A stretch of DNA of 64,000 nt from Casuarina equisetifolia (Eukaryota; Streptophyta; Magnoliopsida; Fagales; Casuarinaceae): contig CM052361.1 of NCBI GenBank assembly GCA_028551475.1, forward strand, positions 19,853,491 to 19,917,490, in the 5' to 3' direction. Shown here piece after piece: positions 24,815 through 37,345 of the stretch (positions within the stretch are counted from its first letter, which is position 1; each line of letters begins with the position of its first letter). A model generated the notes under the pieces. The model worked only from the letters and a program-made list of their open reading frames with translations. It made no database searches and was not told where the DNA came from. A program made the translations under genes and the position numbers.

Positions 24815-27800
24815 GGGGGGATGCGGCAGTTGGTGTAGAGGAGAAGAAGATAGCCAAAAGTCAGGAGGTCAAGCCCAGCACAGCAACAACCCTCCCCCCC
24901 AAAACACCAAAAACTAACTGCGAAAAAAAAAAAAGAGAGAGAGAGAGAAAGAAACGAAGTATCCCTTAAAACAACAATGTTTCCGACCAGTACATTTACA
25001 GCACCTTAATAACCACATCCAAATAAATCATTAAACCCCCAAACAATTTCAAGTAACAGAAAAGAACATGAGACACATACGGGTCAGCACGTTTAAGTCG
25101 ACAGAGTTCACAATAGAATAAGTCAGGAACTGGAGGATTGCTTTCCATAGGTTTCTCTGGAATTATAACACAACTCATGTGTTGCCACACATTGCATCCC
25201 GTGTCTTCACACTGCCAATTAAAATAATAAAAATAGTGACTCATAGCCAAACACATTGCCAATTAGTTTAAGATCTAAGAACTTGTGACCAATAAATCAT
25301 TGTGAATGATATTTGTACACCCATGAAACTTACTACAATTAACGAGCAAGTGGAAAGAAGAAGAATAAACAACTAAGTCTACCTTAATCATTGACTCCGA
25401 CTCCAATGAACTGCCACACGGACAGCGAATCTTTGTATCAGACTGAAATGGCTCGTCAACTTCCCCTTTGACTTTCACATTACTACTATCTGCCTGTCCC
25501 TTTGATGCTAAATCAGTAGCCCCCGAGACCTGCATTTTTCTGGGACACAAGATAAACGTAAGTCAAAACTTGGGAAGTGAGAGAGAAAAAAAGGTTAAGG
25601 CATACCATTTGAGCAGACAGAAATTATGAAGCACAAATGGCAGTAAGGATATGATAAGAAACAATACAAATTGAATACACAGGATGATATATGAGAGACT
25701 GCCAGATCAAGAAAGTTTACAGAACTTAAAAAGAAAGTAAGCCACAATGAAAAGCACACTGTCAGTAGAATCATCAACCAAATCACGAAAGTAAGATATA
25801 AAATAGAAAAGACAAACCTATATGTGTCATCTACTAGCTTTGCCACTTGTTCCTTGCTAATAGCATTCTTCTTCGCCCACATTTTCGAAACTGTAAAAAA
25901 CAATAATAAATTAGTGTAGGCAATTCTTATCCAAAGCTATCCAAAAAAATGGCATTTACAAAATTAAAAAAATCTCAGTACAAGACCTGAAAAACCATGC
26001 ATGCAAAATGAAGTAACTAACATGATTCAAAACTATTCTTGAACATTACAGAGAGGCACAAACAGTATTCAACCCATATGGAGAAAAACAAATGGCAAAT
26101 CACAAACTAATTTGAACCACCAAAACTGAAGAAACAAGAAATTGGTGTGAAACAAATTTGGATGCTCAAGCACAAACAACTAGTTTCAATGAATTATTAA
26201 GATCCAACTTTTCAGAAAATAGTTTTTCCTTGTGGCATTAAAAAGGTCATGAGAAACTAGCAATTTATTAATCCCTTTACAGAAAACAGAGTTGTGCAGA
26301 CCAATATATGATTTAATTTCTTGTGCGCTGTCCGTTCCTTCTTTGTAATAGGTTTAGAATACGAACACAGTTTATTGGTACCCAATTGAAAGAGTGAAGC
26401 TCTACCATCTTAGCAATATTCCCCTGACATAGGGGGAGAATCCATGACCAAGAGTTCATTCCCTATTGGGACAGATCTGAATTGGCTTATGTCCATTCCA
26501 ATAGGAGGAGTTTGAAGCACAATGAAATAGATACTATGTTATCAAATGGATACCCACATCAGCATGAAACGAACTAAAGTATACCCAGTGTGCTTTTTAT
26601 ATTTAATCTATTCAGCAAGCTCAGTAATGTGCATAATGGCCCTGTTGTTATGATGGAGAGAAGAACGTATGATCAATTGTTTGAGAAACTAGAGTCAGTG
26701 TCATAGTTTTTCATTTCACTAGAGTTGTACTTCTCTTTCATTCTTTCAGAAAACTTGGAAAAAAACTCGTTGAGGAATATGCATGTGACACAAGAGAACT
26801 TAGGATCTTCTGAGAAACCGCACTGCCTTGGACAAAACATATATGGCAAATAATATTTCAATTCACCATCTTGAGATCCTATGAACTAACATCATAATTC
26901 TGCAAGCTTCAAAACAGACAACAATTTAACTGGAAGGATAGGGTAAATACAGCCCACTAGAATGTCACAACCAAACCCAAAGAAGAAAGGTGTGTTGTGT
27001 AGTGGGGCTTTTAACTGTGTGTTTATTGTTTTTTTTTTTTGTTTGTTAGGGGTGCCCACCCCCCGGGGGGTGTGGTGTGGCTGTTCTTTAGAGAACATTA
27101 AAGCTTAAAAATTTATGGGTGTAAAAACATCATGTAAAGTTATGCTCTTTCACCGGATTTGATGGGACTATTCTGTAACATCTTTCTACAACATCTACAA
27201 TGCCATTAAAGAGAACAGTAACATACTTCATAGAAAATATTCAACCATCAAATGAGTAAAGTGGAAATTATTAATCCACTGAATCAATGTAGAAGAAAAT
27301 AAAAGATGGCTTTCACCTTGTTCATCAGAGAGAATGGCTATTATCCGCTCAACAAGATCCTACATAGAACAAATTATGGACAAATCAAATTCCTGATTGC
27401 ATCCAAATGAGAAATCTAGAAATGAATTATGTACAAATCACTCTTGTAAAGGGGCCCACAACTCAATGAATTAGCCAAATTTGGGCAGAAAATACCATGT
27501 TCAAGCCAGCACAAAGCCAGCTAATTCATATCCAATTAAAAATAAAAAACTGAGATTTCTGTGGTTCTAACAATTTAATCAATCCAAGCTTATATTATCT
27601 GGGACAGAAAAGGAAACAGCAAGAAAGACCAGCAAGCATTATGTTCAAGTAGTAAGAAAACCCAAATAATAAAAGGCTATTGAAAATCACAGGTGCCTGC
27701 TAATGAAGATAGGGTATCATCTTTCTAACTTATCACAATATGCATGGGAAAGTACAGAAGGAAAATAAAAAAGAACAATGAAGTCCTCAAAAGAAAAAGC

Positions 27801-29125
27801 AGTTCATACAACAGGTATAAGCCAGTGAGGGTGCAAGCGAGGCCAGACAGCACCACAAACTAGAGCAGCTTCATTTTCACGGAAGGCAAACATGACTCCT
27901 CTTAGGATAACAAAGCCAGTAGCAACAAAAACAAGAAAAAGGCACCTCACCTGCTTCTTCCCCTGCTTTGAAAGTCCTAATTGAGTTAGGACATCCTTGA
28001 GCTCCTTTATACGAAAATAAGATAACTTTTCCTATGACGAAAGAGAGAGATGTTATTGAAATCATTCTAAAGAAAGAAACAAAAACACCAACCAACATTC
28101 TTAAAATACCAATCCTATATGTAAACATAATGATGACACCAGAAGAACTCATAAAATTTAAGTAGAAACTGAAACAGTAGGTAATACAAGATATGAGGTT
28201 TAGTATGTTTAGAGCCAAGAGAAGTGAAACATTAATAAATTCCTTAATATTAAATGATCAAGTATCCTTCTATCCAACACTGAAAGTATATTTGCTTAGA
28301 CTAAAGAATGGCTATTCCCTAATGCATCAAGAACCAATTATGCATTAACAAAACAGATATTATCTCGAGTGTTTTAAGTCCACAATTAGAAATCGCTGGC
28401 CTAAAACTGCAGCATGACTGTAAGAATGGAGAAAAGAAGCAGATAGACAAGGTACTTTTATCTATAAACATCAGATCATCTTCAAATAAAAAAAAAAAAA
28501 ATAGCAAATGACAAGGAAGATATTTAGATATCACTTTATTCACTGGAAAATATACCCTGAGACATGCTCTGCTTGAAACAAGCAGATGATGTTAACGAGT
28601 TACTCTTTCTACGGATACTTACAGAGAACCCACAGACTTACAGCAGAGTTACAGTCAAATCTGCCATATTCCACCCAAGCATAAGAAGCTCAATTAAAAG
28701 GATTAAGATTTCCCCCTTTTTAGCATCCAGCATCCCAGACACTCAAAGGACAGACTTAGAATACTAAACAAACTATCATGAGAAAGCAGGATGAAGCCGT
28801 ATAAGTTTACGTCAGCAACCAACGTCATTTTCAATAAACACAAAGGAATAACCAAAGCGAGAGCTGCAATTAGCACAAGCCAAGATGCTCCACGCAAGCT
28901 GTTTTCATGAACGATCATGATACCATGCTCATTAACAAATTTTCCGGATTCCTAATAGTAGAACCAACCAAACCACATAATTGCACAGCATAAACACCAA
29001 TTGAGACGAAATTTAACACAATCATACACAGTATATTTCAAGAGTTCCAACTGCAGGCAGTCAGCAATTCAAACAGAAAAAAGCATGAAGTGGCTAAATA
29101 CCTTGCAACTAGCCACCAAATCCAT
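16657..29125 (-). CDS. SIZ1: E3 SUMO-protein ligase SIZ1, 16 coding exons, 876 aa
   Basis: SIZ1 is the plant PIAS-type ligase that transfers SUMO from the E2 SCE1 to nuclear targets in phosphate, cold, drought, salicylate and flowering responses. Coding exons, in order: 29102-29125, 27951-28031, 27317-27359, 25818-25890, 25383-25539, 25081-25211, 23320-23388, 22653-22740, 22469-22544, 22297-22370, 21968-22075, 20502-20663, 18796-18900, 18633-18713, 17323-18535, 16657-16802. They total 2,631 nt and all phases close. Domains: SAP at residues about 9-45 ([11 protein letters not shown]); PHD finger about 115-170 ([20 protein letters not shown]); PINIT region about 195-340; SP-RING/MIZ 361-403 with Cys361, Cys377, His379, Cys382, Cys400, Cys403; SUMO-interacting motif [11 protein letters not shown] at about 601-611; basic C-terminus ending YLSIESDSE. 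Intron 13 uses a GC donor. Reading into intron 15 gives an 838-residue variant. A 5' UTR intron (29130-29386) is likely. Confidence 0.95.
19486..19508 (+). repeat. Run of 23 C in SIZ1 intron 12
   Basis: An uninterrupted C run on the plus strand is followed by an A-rich run. In SIZ1 pre-mRNA (minus strand) it reads as a 23-nt G run, which could form a quadruplex. Exact length is often unreliable in assemblies. Confidence 0.85.
20974..21560 (-). repeat. Three diverged tandem copies of a roughly 200-bp unit in SIZ1 intron 11
   Basis: Units start at 20974, 21195 and 21397, each with 'tcttcag(t/c)t(a)cacata'. Each continues through aaaccaaat(a)tctta, 'ggcagacac(t/c)tgcaagca' and 'gccacatttgtaac-gtttgat'. 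The third is cut at about 21560. None overlaps an exon. Confidence 0.85.
24776..24820 (+). repeat. T18-G27 homopolymer junction in SIZ1 intron 6
   Basis: Eighteen T (24776-24793) are followed by twenty-seven G (24794-24820). In the SIZ1 transcript the tract reads C27 A18. A GA microsatellite (24934-24950) lies downstream. Confidence 0.85.
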
Positions 29126-29129
29126 TTTG

Positions 29130-29485
29130 CTAGCCAGAAAATTAAGCCACGATCAATATAAATCCTTGGCCGAAACCGCGTATTTTCAGCTAGCAATGGA
29201 ACAAAACCGGCGCATGAAACCCGATAACAAGAATCGATCTAATCAGAAACCACAAAAGCATACAAATTCAAAACTAAGCTACAGAATTATCAAAACAGCA
29301 AATAATAAAAAATTAAAAAAGTCCCCAAAATCGGAGAAGAAATCAAAAATCAAACCCGAAACACAACGAATCTATTGGAATCTTACGTCCGTTAAGTGAT
29401 TGAAGACTGATGGCAAAGAATAGGGTTTGGACACCCACGCCGACTTGGTCTTTTAACTCGTCCCTGTTCGCGTTCGCGTTCCCTT
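29130..29485 (-). other. SIZ1: SIZ1 5' UTR and likely leader intron
   Basis: On the minus strand, GGAC|GTAAGA at 29387/29386 is a good donor and ggctag|CAAAATGG at 29130/29129 is an acceptor four bases before the start codon, so most of this stretch would be a 5' UTR intron. A 'gttcgcgttcgcgttccc' motif lies at about 29466-29483. Confidence 0.5.
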
Positions 29486-29822
29486 TTTGACCGAGACCCC
29501 AGCCAGAGAACCACTTCCCCTATTACAAAGCTCGGACCTGTCGACGATCATCCAATCCGGTTTTTTGACGGGGACAGGTCCGGGTTGAGCTTCGGTACGC
29601 TCAAGTTCAACATTCTCAAACCCAAATCTCAATTTTATATCATTTCATAACCAATAGTTTCTACGCGTATATAGTCTACACCGCGGATCTCCTCCGCCAG
29701 TCAGAAGGCTTTCCACCAATGCAAATCCGCCACGTCCGCGATCCGAAATACGAACCCGACATCGGATGCAAGGCTTCTCTTACCACCGTCGGATTTGCAT
29801 AATCATATTCGATGTCATTGTG
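29486..29822. promoter_or_regulatory. SIZ1 upstream region sharing blocks with the MORF1-like upstream region
   Basis: 29487-29545 and 29674-29822 match 6991-7035 and 7024-7172 on the same strand. About 120 bp between the blocks are present only here. The duplicated part lies upstream of SIZ1, which is read leftward, whereas the copy at MORF1-like is read rightward. Confidence 0.7.
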
Positions 29823-31390
29823 ATCATTTTAATGCGAATCCGAACGAGCAATTTCTCTGGTGCTTCTGGGTGATTTACTTTACTTCTTTTGAAAAAAAAA
29901 AAAAAACGTAGACATTGACATCCACGTGGCGGTATCAGAGAGACCTAGAGAATTCCACACGTGAGTCAAATTAAAATACAAAGAAAAAACACGGCACCAT
30001 TGGAAGTGGCGCCCACGAGAGTCTAACAAGAGAATACCAAAAGCAACTTCCCACGACGAACTGAAGCCACTGCCGCAACTTTCTAGATAAAAGTTTCAGA
30101 TGCCGTAAGAAGTAACTTTTTTAGTTTGTGTTTTTTAAAAAAGAAATAGCGTAAGGAATACGAGTTGGCTTTACATATTTGTGAAAAGTTGAATAACCAT
30201 TCGCTATAGACAAAATCATGTTATAATCTTTCTTGTTTTTGTCATTTTAACTTTAAGGTATGAGATGTCCGCTTGGCTTTATGAGTTCAAAACTTTCATC
30301 AACCTTATACTCAATAAATAAATAAACGTATTTAATTACATATTATTCAACAACACATTTCTTTTTGTTAAGAGTTCCTTTGGCATAGGAATTCCTTTAT
30401 CACAGGAGATAGCTAAACAATAATTCGATTGTCTATGATCATCATACAAATAGTTAGGTGACACCTGGCCTTAATATATTCACTTTTATATCAAGGTGAT
30501 TGATGGAGGTTTCAAATTTGTGAGAAACTCAAATCTAATTCTTAAACTTATCTAATTTAAGAAATTTTAAGGTCTAGATAACAAAAAGTATAGAAGGTTC
30601 AAACTTGATTTTCTAAAGTGCAAAAAGTTCCACCAAAAAAGCTATTTATTAGCAACTTAATAAAATTAATCCTAGTAGGTATGCAATTGCTTTGTGTGAT
30701 AATGCATAATATCGTAATAGAATCAATCTTAATACACATAGTTGGTAAGATAGTGCGCACACTATTCATGAATGTGAAATACAATTTTCTATACAAAAAA
30801 GTAAAAAACCAAAAAAAAGGGCTCTTATGTGTTTGAAGTAAACCCAATTTAAACTCTACCCTCTCCGTCTTAGGTATCATCCCACTAACAATATATTGCT
30901 TCTAAAACATTAACATTCGTTATGAAAAGATCAAGCTTGCTCTTTATTGTAACTCTTTATACATTCACAACCATTTTCATTTTTAACCTTGCAAATGACC
31001 TTGCTCTATTACTTGTTATGATCTAAAATTATCAATTTCCTTCTTATTTGTAAGCATTTTCACTGGTCATTCTATTTCACATCTTATGCTCTACTTTTAG
31101 AATCAATTTGGTCAAGTATACTTTTATTTTTTAATAATAAATAGTTATAATAATTTTTTTTTCAAAATTATTTCTTCAATTGATTTTTTTTTAACTCTTT
31201 GTCAAAACTCTAAGGATCATCAAGGTCTTACTTGTGTCTTTATCTTTAGGTCTCTCTTGCTACTTCAGACATTGTTAATAACAACTATAACAAAATCAAC
31301 TTAGATGACATATCATTAATGTTTTCTCAAGCTCAACTTATCCCTTATTTAGTATAGTCATAGTTGGCAAACATTCTCCCCAATATTCTA
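29823..31390. other. AT-rich intergenic DNA upstream of SIZ1
   Basis: No gene seen. Only the 39-bp piece at 31303-31342, which matches 7171-7209, stands out. Short open frames at 30599-30880 on both strands have no family resemblance. Confidence 0.45.
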
Positions 31391-33010
31391 TCAAAAGTAG
31401 TTCAGGTTTGTAAAAGGTAGACCACTTCATGAAAACGTTGCTCTAGCCTAGAAAATGGTGAATGAAATTTTTAAAAAAATAAATAAACAAAGGAAGATGA
31501 TGTTATCATCAAGATAGATAAGACAAAAGCTTATAATAGACTAGAATGGTCCTTCCTTAACAAGTTTGGCTTTTCTATTACATAGTGTGACATGAATTAT
31601 AAATGCATATCAAACAATTAGTTCTTTATCCAATTACAAGGGAGGAAATTTTACTTTTCTAAATATACAAGAGGGTGGCAATAAGGACATTGCTTCTCAC
31701 CTAGCCTTTTCATGATAGTCCAAGATGTATTTAGCAAAAAGCTTAATTGTCTCATGTCAACTAGAGATGTGGGCAAGTATAAAGGTGCAAATAATTTTAC
31801 AAGGATATCCCATTTTTCATTTGCTAATGACAATATGTTCTTGATGGAAGGAAAAAAGTTAATTATCAATTTCATAAACTTACTATATAAGTATAAAGCC
31901 TATAATGGACAACATGTCAGCTTTTGAAAGTACAATATTATTGTGTCTTCAAAAACATCTCAAAGGAAAAAAGTCCAACTAAAAAATTGGACCAAATTCT
32001 TTCACACAAATCTATCTATCAAATATCTTAGCATTCCCCTGTTTAAAGGCAAAGCCAAGCTTTATCCCTTTGATGAGATGTTATCAAAAATTGTTGCCAA
32101 TATTTAAAACTAGAAATCCAACTTGCTATCCTATGTTGAGAAAATTACTTTCATCAAAAGTGTGCTAACTTTAATGCCTATTCATATACCATTGGTCACT
32201 GGAGTTCCAAAAGTAGCTTTTAAAAAAATTACTTAGATGATAGCCAAGTTTTATAGAGTTCTAATTAAGACCACAAATTGCATTAGGTTAATTGGGATAC
32301 CATTTGTTTTATAGTTGAGAAAAGGAGCCTAGGCATCTAAGACATGGAACAAATAACACAATCCTTCCGGATCAAATTAGCATGGAACTACATACAAGGT
32401 CAATCTCTTTGGTCTATCTTATTGAGAAGAAAATATTGGGTATCCAGCTACTGCTTCATTTTAGGATCAAATCATCCTCATCTCATTGCTGAAAATCGAT
32501 GTTCCCCTTCATACCTTAAGTGGTATAACATTGTAGACGGATTATTAATGATGGAAATAGCTCCTTTGAAATAGATAAATGGTTGGAAACTATTTTATGG
32601 GCTCCATCTTGTCCCACCCTTGCTATATCTACTAGAAAAGCCCTCTAGGATCAGTCATTCATTGAGCTCACCTTACAATGGACCAACAAGCTTAAGTAAA
32701 AAGCAGAACTCTCACTAAGGATTCGAACCATACTTTGAGTTGCATATTTTGAGTAAATTATCTACCTTTCTTGTTTATGAAAATAGAAGAATTGTGAAGA
32801 GGTTGGTTTATCCAAATTTCTTTGGAATAAAATCCTTCCACTAAAAATTGGCTTCTTAGTTTAAAAACTTTGGTATCATGGAATTCTAGTTTACTATAGT
32901 ATCCAAAACAAAGATGTCTCCCTAGCTTCACAATGTTTATGTAAATCAATTGTTGAATCGGTGGATCACCTTTTTGCTCAAAGTGAAAAGGGTTTAGGAA
33001 TGCTATAAGT
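31391..33010 (+). pseudogene. LINE (L1-type) retrotransposon relic: reverse transcriptase and C-terminal zinc-binding domain
   Basis: With frameshifts and stops, this strand carries LINE RT landmarks in order: KTKAYNRLEWSFLNKFGF (31524-31577), the RT core matching 6735-6936, ISHFSFANDNMFLM (31807-31850; the usual FADD box reads FAND), YNGQHVSF, the palm/thumb region with 'YLSIPLFKGK', and a zf-RVT-like end with 'ESVDHLFAQSEKG' near 32960. The endonuclease part and any poly(A) tail were not found, so it is a truncated dead copy. Confidence 0.8.
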
Positions 33011-33089
33011 GGTAATTTTCATCCAATCAGGAAGAGGTAGGGTTGCAACATGTGAGGAGTGCTAAACTATTTTCTCTTTCATCTTACCA

Positions 33090-35885
33090 ATGTCAATTAC
33101 ATACACGGAGAGAGAGAGGTATTTAGTTGTTTATTTTTTTGACTGGTTATTTTCTCTATTGTCTTTAATAGTGTTTGTTTTGTATCGAGGGAGAGAGAGA
33201 TGTTCAGTGTTTGTTTTCTTTGACCAACTATTTTGTTTATTATCTCCTCTAGTTTTTGTTGTATAGTGAGAGAGCGAGAATAAGGTGTTTTGTACCTATT
33301 TTCTTCGACTAGTTGTATTCTTCCACCAAGCCCGTATATGTTCTATAGCAAGAGAGAGAGGTGTTCAAGATTTGTCTTTTTTTGACTAGTTGTTTTCTTT
33401 GTCTTTTCAGGTATGTATTCTTTCTTTCTTGTATTTTTGCTTTTATAGAGGTAATGTTTTGCCTTTTGTTTTGCTTGTATACTCTGAACTTTACAGCGTT
33501 GACCGTGTTTTTTAGGAGATAAAAGATGGTGGTGGATTCTAGGAGATTAAAGGTTAGTTAGGATCTTTCTTTATATTTTCTTCCACAAGTTGTTCTCTAT
33601 ATCATCTCCAGTAGTGTCTATTTTATACTAAGAGATAGAAAGCTATTCAATATTTATTTTACTTAATTGATTTTCTCTATCGTCTCTATTGGTATATGTT
33701 CTATAGTGAGAGGAGACGTATTCAATATCTATTTCCTTCAATCGGTTGTTTTCTTCCATCAAGCATGCATTTGTTTCACAGCGAGAGAGAGGTGTTCAAC
33801 ATCTACTTCTTTCAACCAATTGTTTTCTTATATTTTTCAAGTAGCATTCCTTTTATTCCTTTTTTGATTTTTTTTTTCTGGCTTTCATAACGACAATGTT
33901 CAGGTGCTTGTATACTTTGATTTTCATTGTACTTGTATAGTTTGAACTTCATTATGTTGATTGTGTTCTACTTTCATAATGACAATATCTAAGTGCTTGT
34001 ATGCTATGTTTTTTGTTGTGTTTATATACTCTAAACTCTTTTGTATTAATTGTGTTTTGTAAGAGATAAGAGATAGTGATGGATTCCTAGTGCTTATAGA
34101 TGACCTAAGACCTTTCCTTACATCTTCTTTAACTAGTTTTTTCTCTATCATCTCCAATAATGTCTATTTTGTAGTAAGAGAGGAAAAAGGTGTTCATCGT
34201 TTGTTTCCTTCGAACAACTATTTTCTCTACCATCTCTATTAGTGTTTGTTATATAACAAGAGAGAGAAGGGTGTTCAGTATCTGTTTTCTTCTACTAGTT
34301 GTTTTCTTCCACCACGCTCATATATGTTCAATAGTAAGTTTAGTATATGTTTACTTTAACTAATTGTTTTCTTCTACTTTTCAAGTATGCATTCTTTTTT
34401 TTGGCTTTTATAATGACAATGATCAAGTGCTTGTATGCTCTATTTTTCATTGTAATTGTATACTTTGAACTCCATTGTGTTAAAAGTATTGTGTTTTCAT
34501 AATGGAAATGTTTGAGTGCCTATATATTATAAACTGTGTTGTATTTGATAGTTTTTTCCTAGAGATAAGAGATAGTGATAGATTCTTAGATATTAGAGGT
34601 CACTCGAGACCTTTCCTTACATTTTTTTCAACTAGTTGTTTTCTTGATCATCTCTAGTATTGTTTATTCAATAATTAGAAAGGGAAGTGTTTAGTGTTTT
34701 TTTTTCAATCAATTGTTTTCTCTATTGTCTTCACCAACGTTTGTTCTGAAGTGAAAGAGAGAAAAATGTTCAATATATGTTCTCTTCTATTGGTTGTTTT
34801 CTTCCACCAAGCTGGTATTTGTTTTGCAGCAAGAAAACAACAAGAGAATGAGATGTTTAGTATATATTCTCTTTGGCTAGTTGTTTTTATCGATTTTTTA
34901 GTATGCATTCCTTCTTTCTTGTTTTTCTGTTTCCAAAATAATAATGTTTGAGTGCTTGTATACTTTATTTTTCATTTTGTTTATATGCTCTGAACTTTAT
35001 TATGTTGATTATGTTTTTTGGGGGATAAGAGATTAAAGGTTGGCCAAGACTTTTCCTTACATTTTCTATAGTTATTTGTTTTCTTTATCTTCTCAATAAT
35101 GTTTGTTCTATAGTGTGAAAGAGAGAGAAATGTTTAGCATTTATTTTCTTCAATTGATATTTTCTCTATCATCTTTATAGGTGTCTATTCTGCAACAACA
35201 AAAAGAAAGGTGTTCAGTAATTTTTTTCTTCAACCAACTATTTTCTTTGACCTCAAAGGTGTGCATTCCTTCTTTCTTGCTTTTCTACCTTTATAATGTC
35301 AATGTTTAGGGTACTTTTATGCCTTATTTTCCATTGTACCCATATACTCCAAACTTTGTTTTGTTGAATATGTTTTGTTTTCATACGTATATGCTTTATT
35401 TACCATTGCACTTGTCAAAAAAGTAAGAGATGACAGTAGATTCTAGGATATCAGAGGCTAGTCAAGACCTTTCCTTACATTTTCTTTAACTAGTTGTTTT
35501 CTTTATTGTCTCTAGTAGTGTATATTCTATAATAAGAAAGAAAGATATTCAATACTTTTTTTTGACTAGTTATTTTCTCTATTATCTCCACCAGTTTCTA
35601 TTTTGTAATGAGAGTGAGATGGGTATTTGGTATCTATTTTCTTTAATTGGTTGTTTTCTTCCTCTAAGCTTACATATGTTCTATAGCAAGAGAAAGAGGT
35701 GTTCAATGGCAATGTTTCTTTGCTTCCATAATGGCAATGTCCAAGTGCTTATATGTTATATTCTTTATTGTACTTGTATACACTAAACTCCATTGTGTTA
35801 ATTGTGTTTTCTAAAAGATCAAAGGTAGTGGTGGATCTAAGAGATTAAAGGTCAATTAGGACCTTTCCTTACATTTTCAACTCAA
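33090..35885 (+). repeat. Higher-order satellite array of about 2.8 kb
   Basis: The array is built from degenerate units of roughly 75-95 bp combining a GA-rich box (agagagagaggtgttcag) with 'ttgttttcttcaactagttgttttct' and 'tctccagtagtgtttgtt'. A second level is marked by a block 'agatagtgatggattct ... gacctttccttacat' recurring near 33525, 34070, 34569, 35021, 35427 and 35823, so the larger period falls from about 545 to 395 bp. It starts just after the LINE relic. No coding frame is maintained. Confidence 0.85.
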
Positions 35886-36210
35886 GTTCTAGTTTTGGCT
35901 TAATAACTAGAGAATTTCATATGTATTATCATCATATTGGCGGTTGATAAGGGATAGATTTGAAACTTACATCATTATAAATCTTTTAGGTATTTGATAT
36001 AAGGTGTATTGACACCTATGTATTTGAGGTCATGTTGACTTATTTATTAGTCATAAGATGCGTAGCCTTTGTGATTGGGGAAATTCCTTGGGTGATGAGA
36101 AATTTAATTCTAGGTATGCAATACAATAATATTCTCAATCGCATTTAACTTAGAGGAGTGAGGTAGATTTGTAAGGAGTCATACCATCCTTAATCAAATC
36201 ATATGAATAA

Positions 36211-36238
36211 TTCTCTCTCTCTCTCTCTTTCTCTCTCA
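36211..36238 (+). repeat. CT microsatellite
   Basis: (CT)n with small interruptions. Confidence 0.9.
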
Positions 36239-36399
36239 CTTTCTACAAATTTTATATATAATTTGTTGATTAAGACATTTTGATTTATGCACATAATTAA
36301 AATTTAAGAAGAAAGAAAAAGGTGACAAATAAACCATCACCTAATTCAAACCATTCTTATATTGCCATAATACTTACATCTAGCACTTAGACATAAGAG

Positions 36400-37345
36400 A
36401 ATTTTAGGCAATCTAGCATTGAAGCAAAATAAGTCAGGGAACAAGATGCAAAACAATGTAACACCGTACAGAAGAAGATTTTAGGTAACCTAGCACTTAA
36501 GCAAAACAAGGTAGGAAATAAGACATAGAATAATTTAACACCTAGGTGAAGAGGATTTTGGGCAACCTAGTACCTAAGCAAAATAAGTAATGAAATAAGA
36601 CATAGGATAGCCTAAGTATGTTATTACAAGAAGTTATATGAAGCATATTCTTACTACTGTTGCATATGCTTCATATGCCTTCAATAGCTATTGGCAAAAA
36701 CATTATAGAACTAGAGGAACTTACAACTTTGGGGATAATACTATGTTAACCCAAATCTTAAAGATGCACCCTTGAAAAAGCAAGCTAAAGATGCTTCCTT
36801 AAAAATGCAACTTGAAAATCAACATGGATGATTCAAACCACTCTTGTCTTTCCATAAAATAATGTCTTGTTGTACAGATCTCAAAAAAGCTCCCTCGATC
36901 AAAATATCTCACAATAGCTTTTTCTATCCTTTGATTCCTTGCATGCATTTGGTTTTGAAAAATCCTCGAAGTGTAACTCATGATGTAAGATAGTTTAGCA
37001 CTTGAACAAAAAAATTGTCTTGGACAATCTAGCACTTGGACAAGAAAGGATTTTAGGCAATCTAGCACTTATTCAAAACAAGTTAGGAAATGAAATGCAT
37101 GATAATTTTGCGTTTAGGCAAACAAGGACTTATGTAGTCTAGCAACTAGGCAAAAAAGGATTTTGGATAGTCTAACACCCAAGCAAAGTAACTTAGGACA
37201 TAAAATGAAAAATAGTCTGACCATGTGATTGGAAAACCTTCTATGAAGTGCATTATTCCTACAAATGTGGTAACATGAAATGCAAGATAGTCTAACAATT
37301 AGGCAAAAGAAGATTTTGGGCAAAACAAGTTGTGAATAAGATGCA
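36400..37345 (+). repeat. Degenerate minisatellite, unit about 70-85 bp, in two blocks
   Basis: The unit reads about 'gattttaggcaatctagca', then 'cttaagcaaaacaagttagg', then 'aataagacataggatag'. It recurs several times in 36400-36620 and again in 36985-37345, with about 360 bp of unrelated sequence between. Both blocks end in similar text (gttattgcaagaa-tt-tgtgaa). Confidence 0.75.

Noticed and set aside
29001..29399. Plus-strand frame of 132 codons at the SIZ1 5' end
   Set aside because: Lysine- and asparagine-rich artefact antisense to SIZ1 exon 1 and leader.
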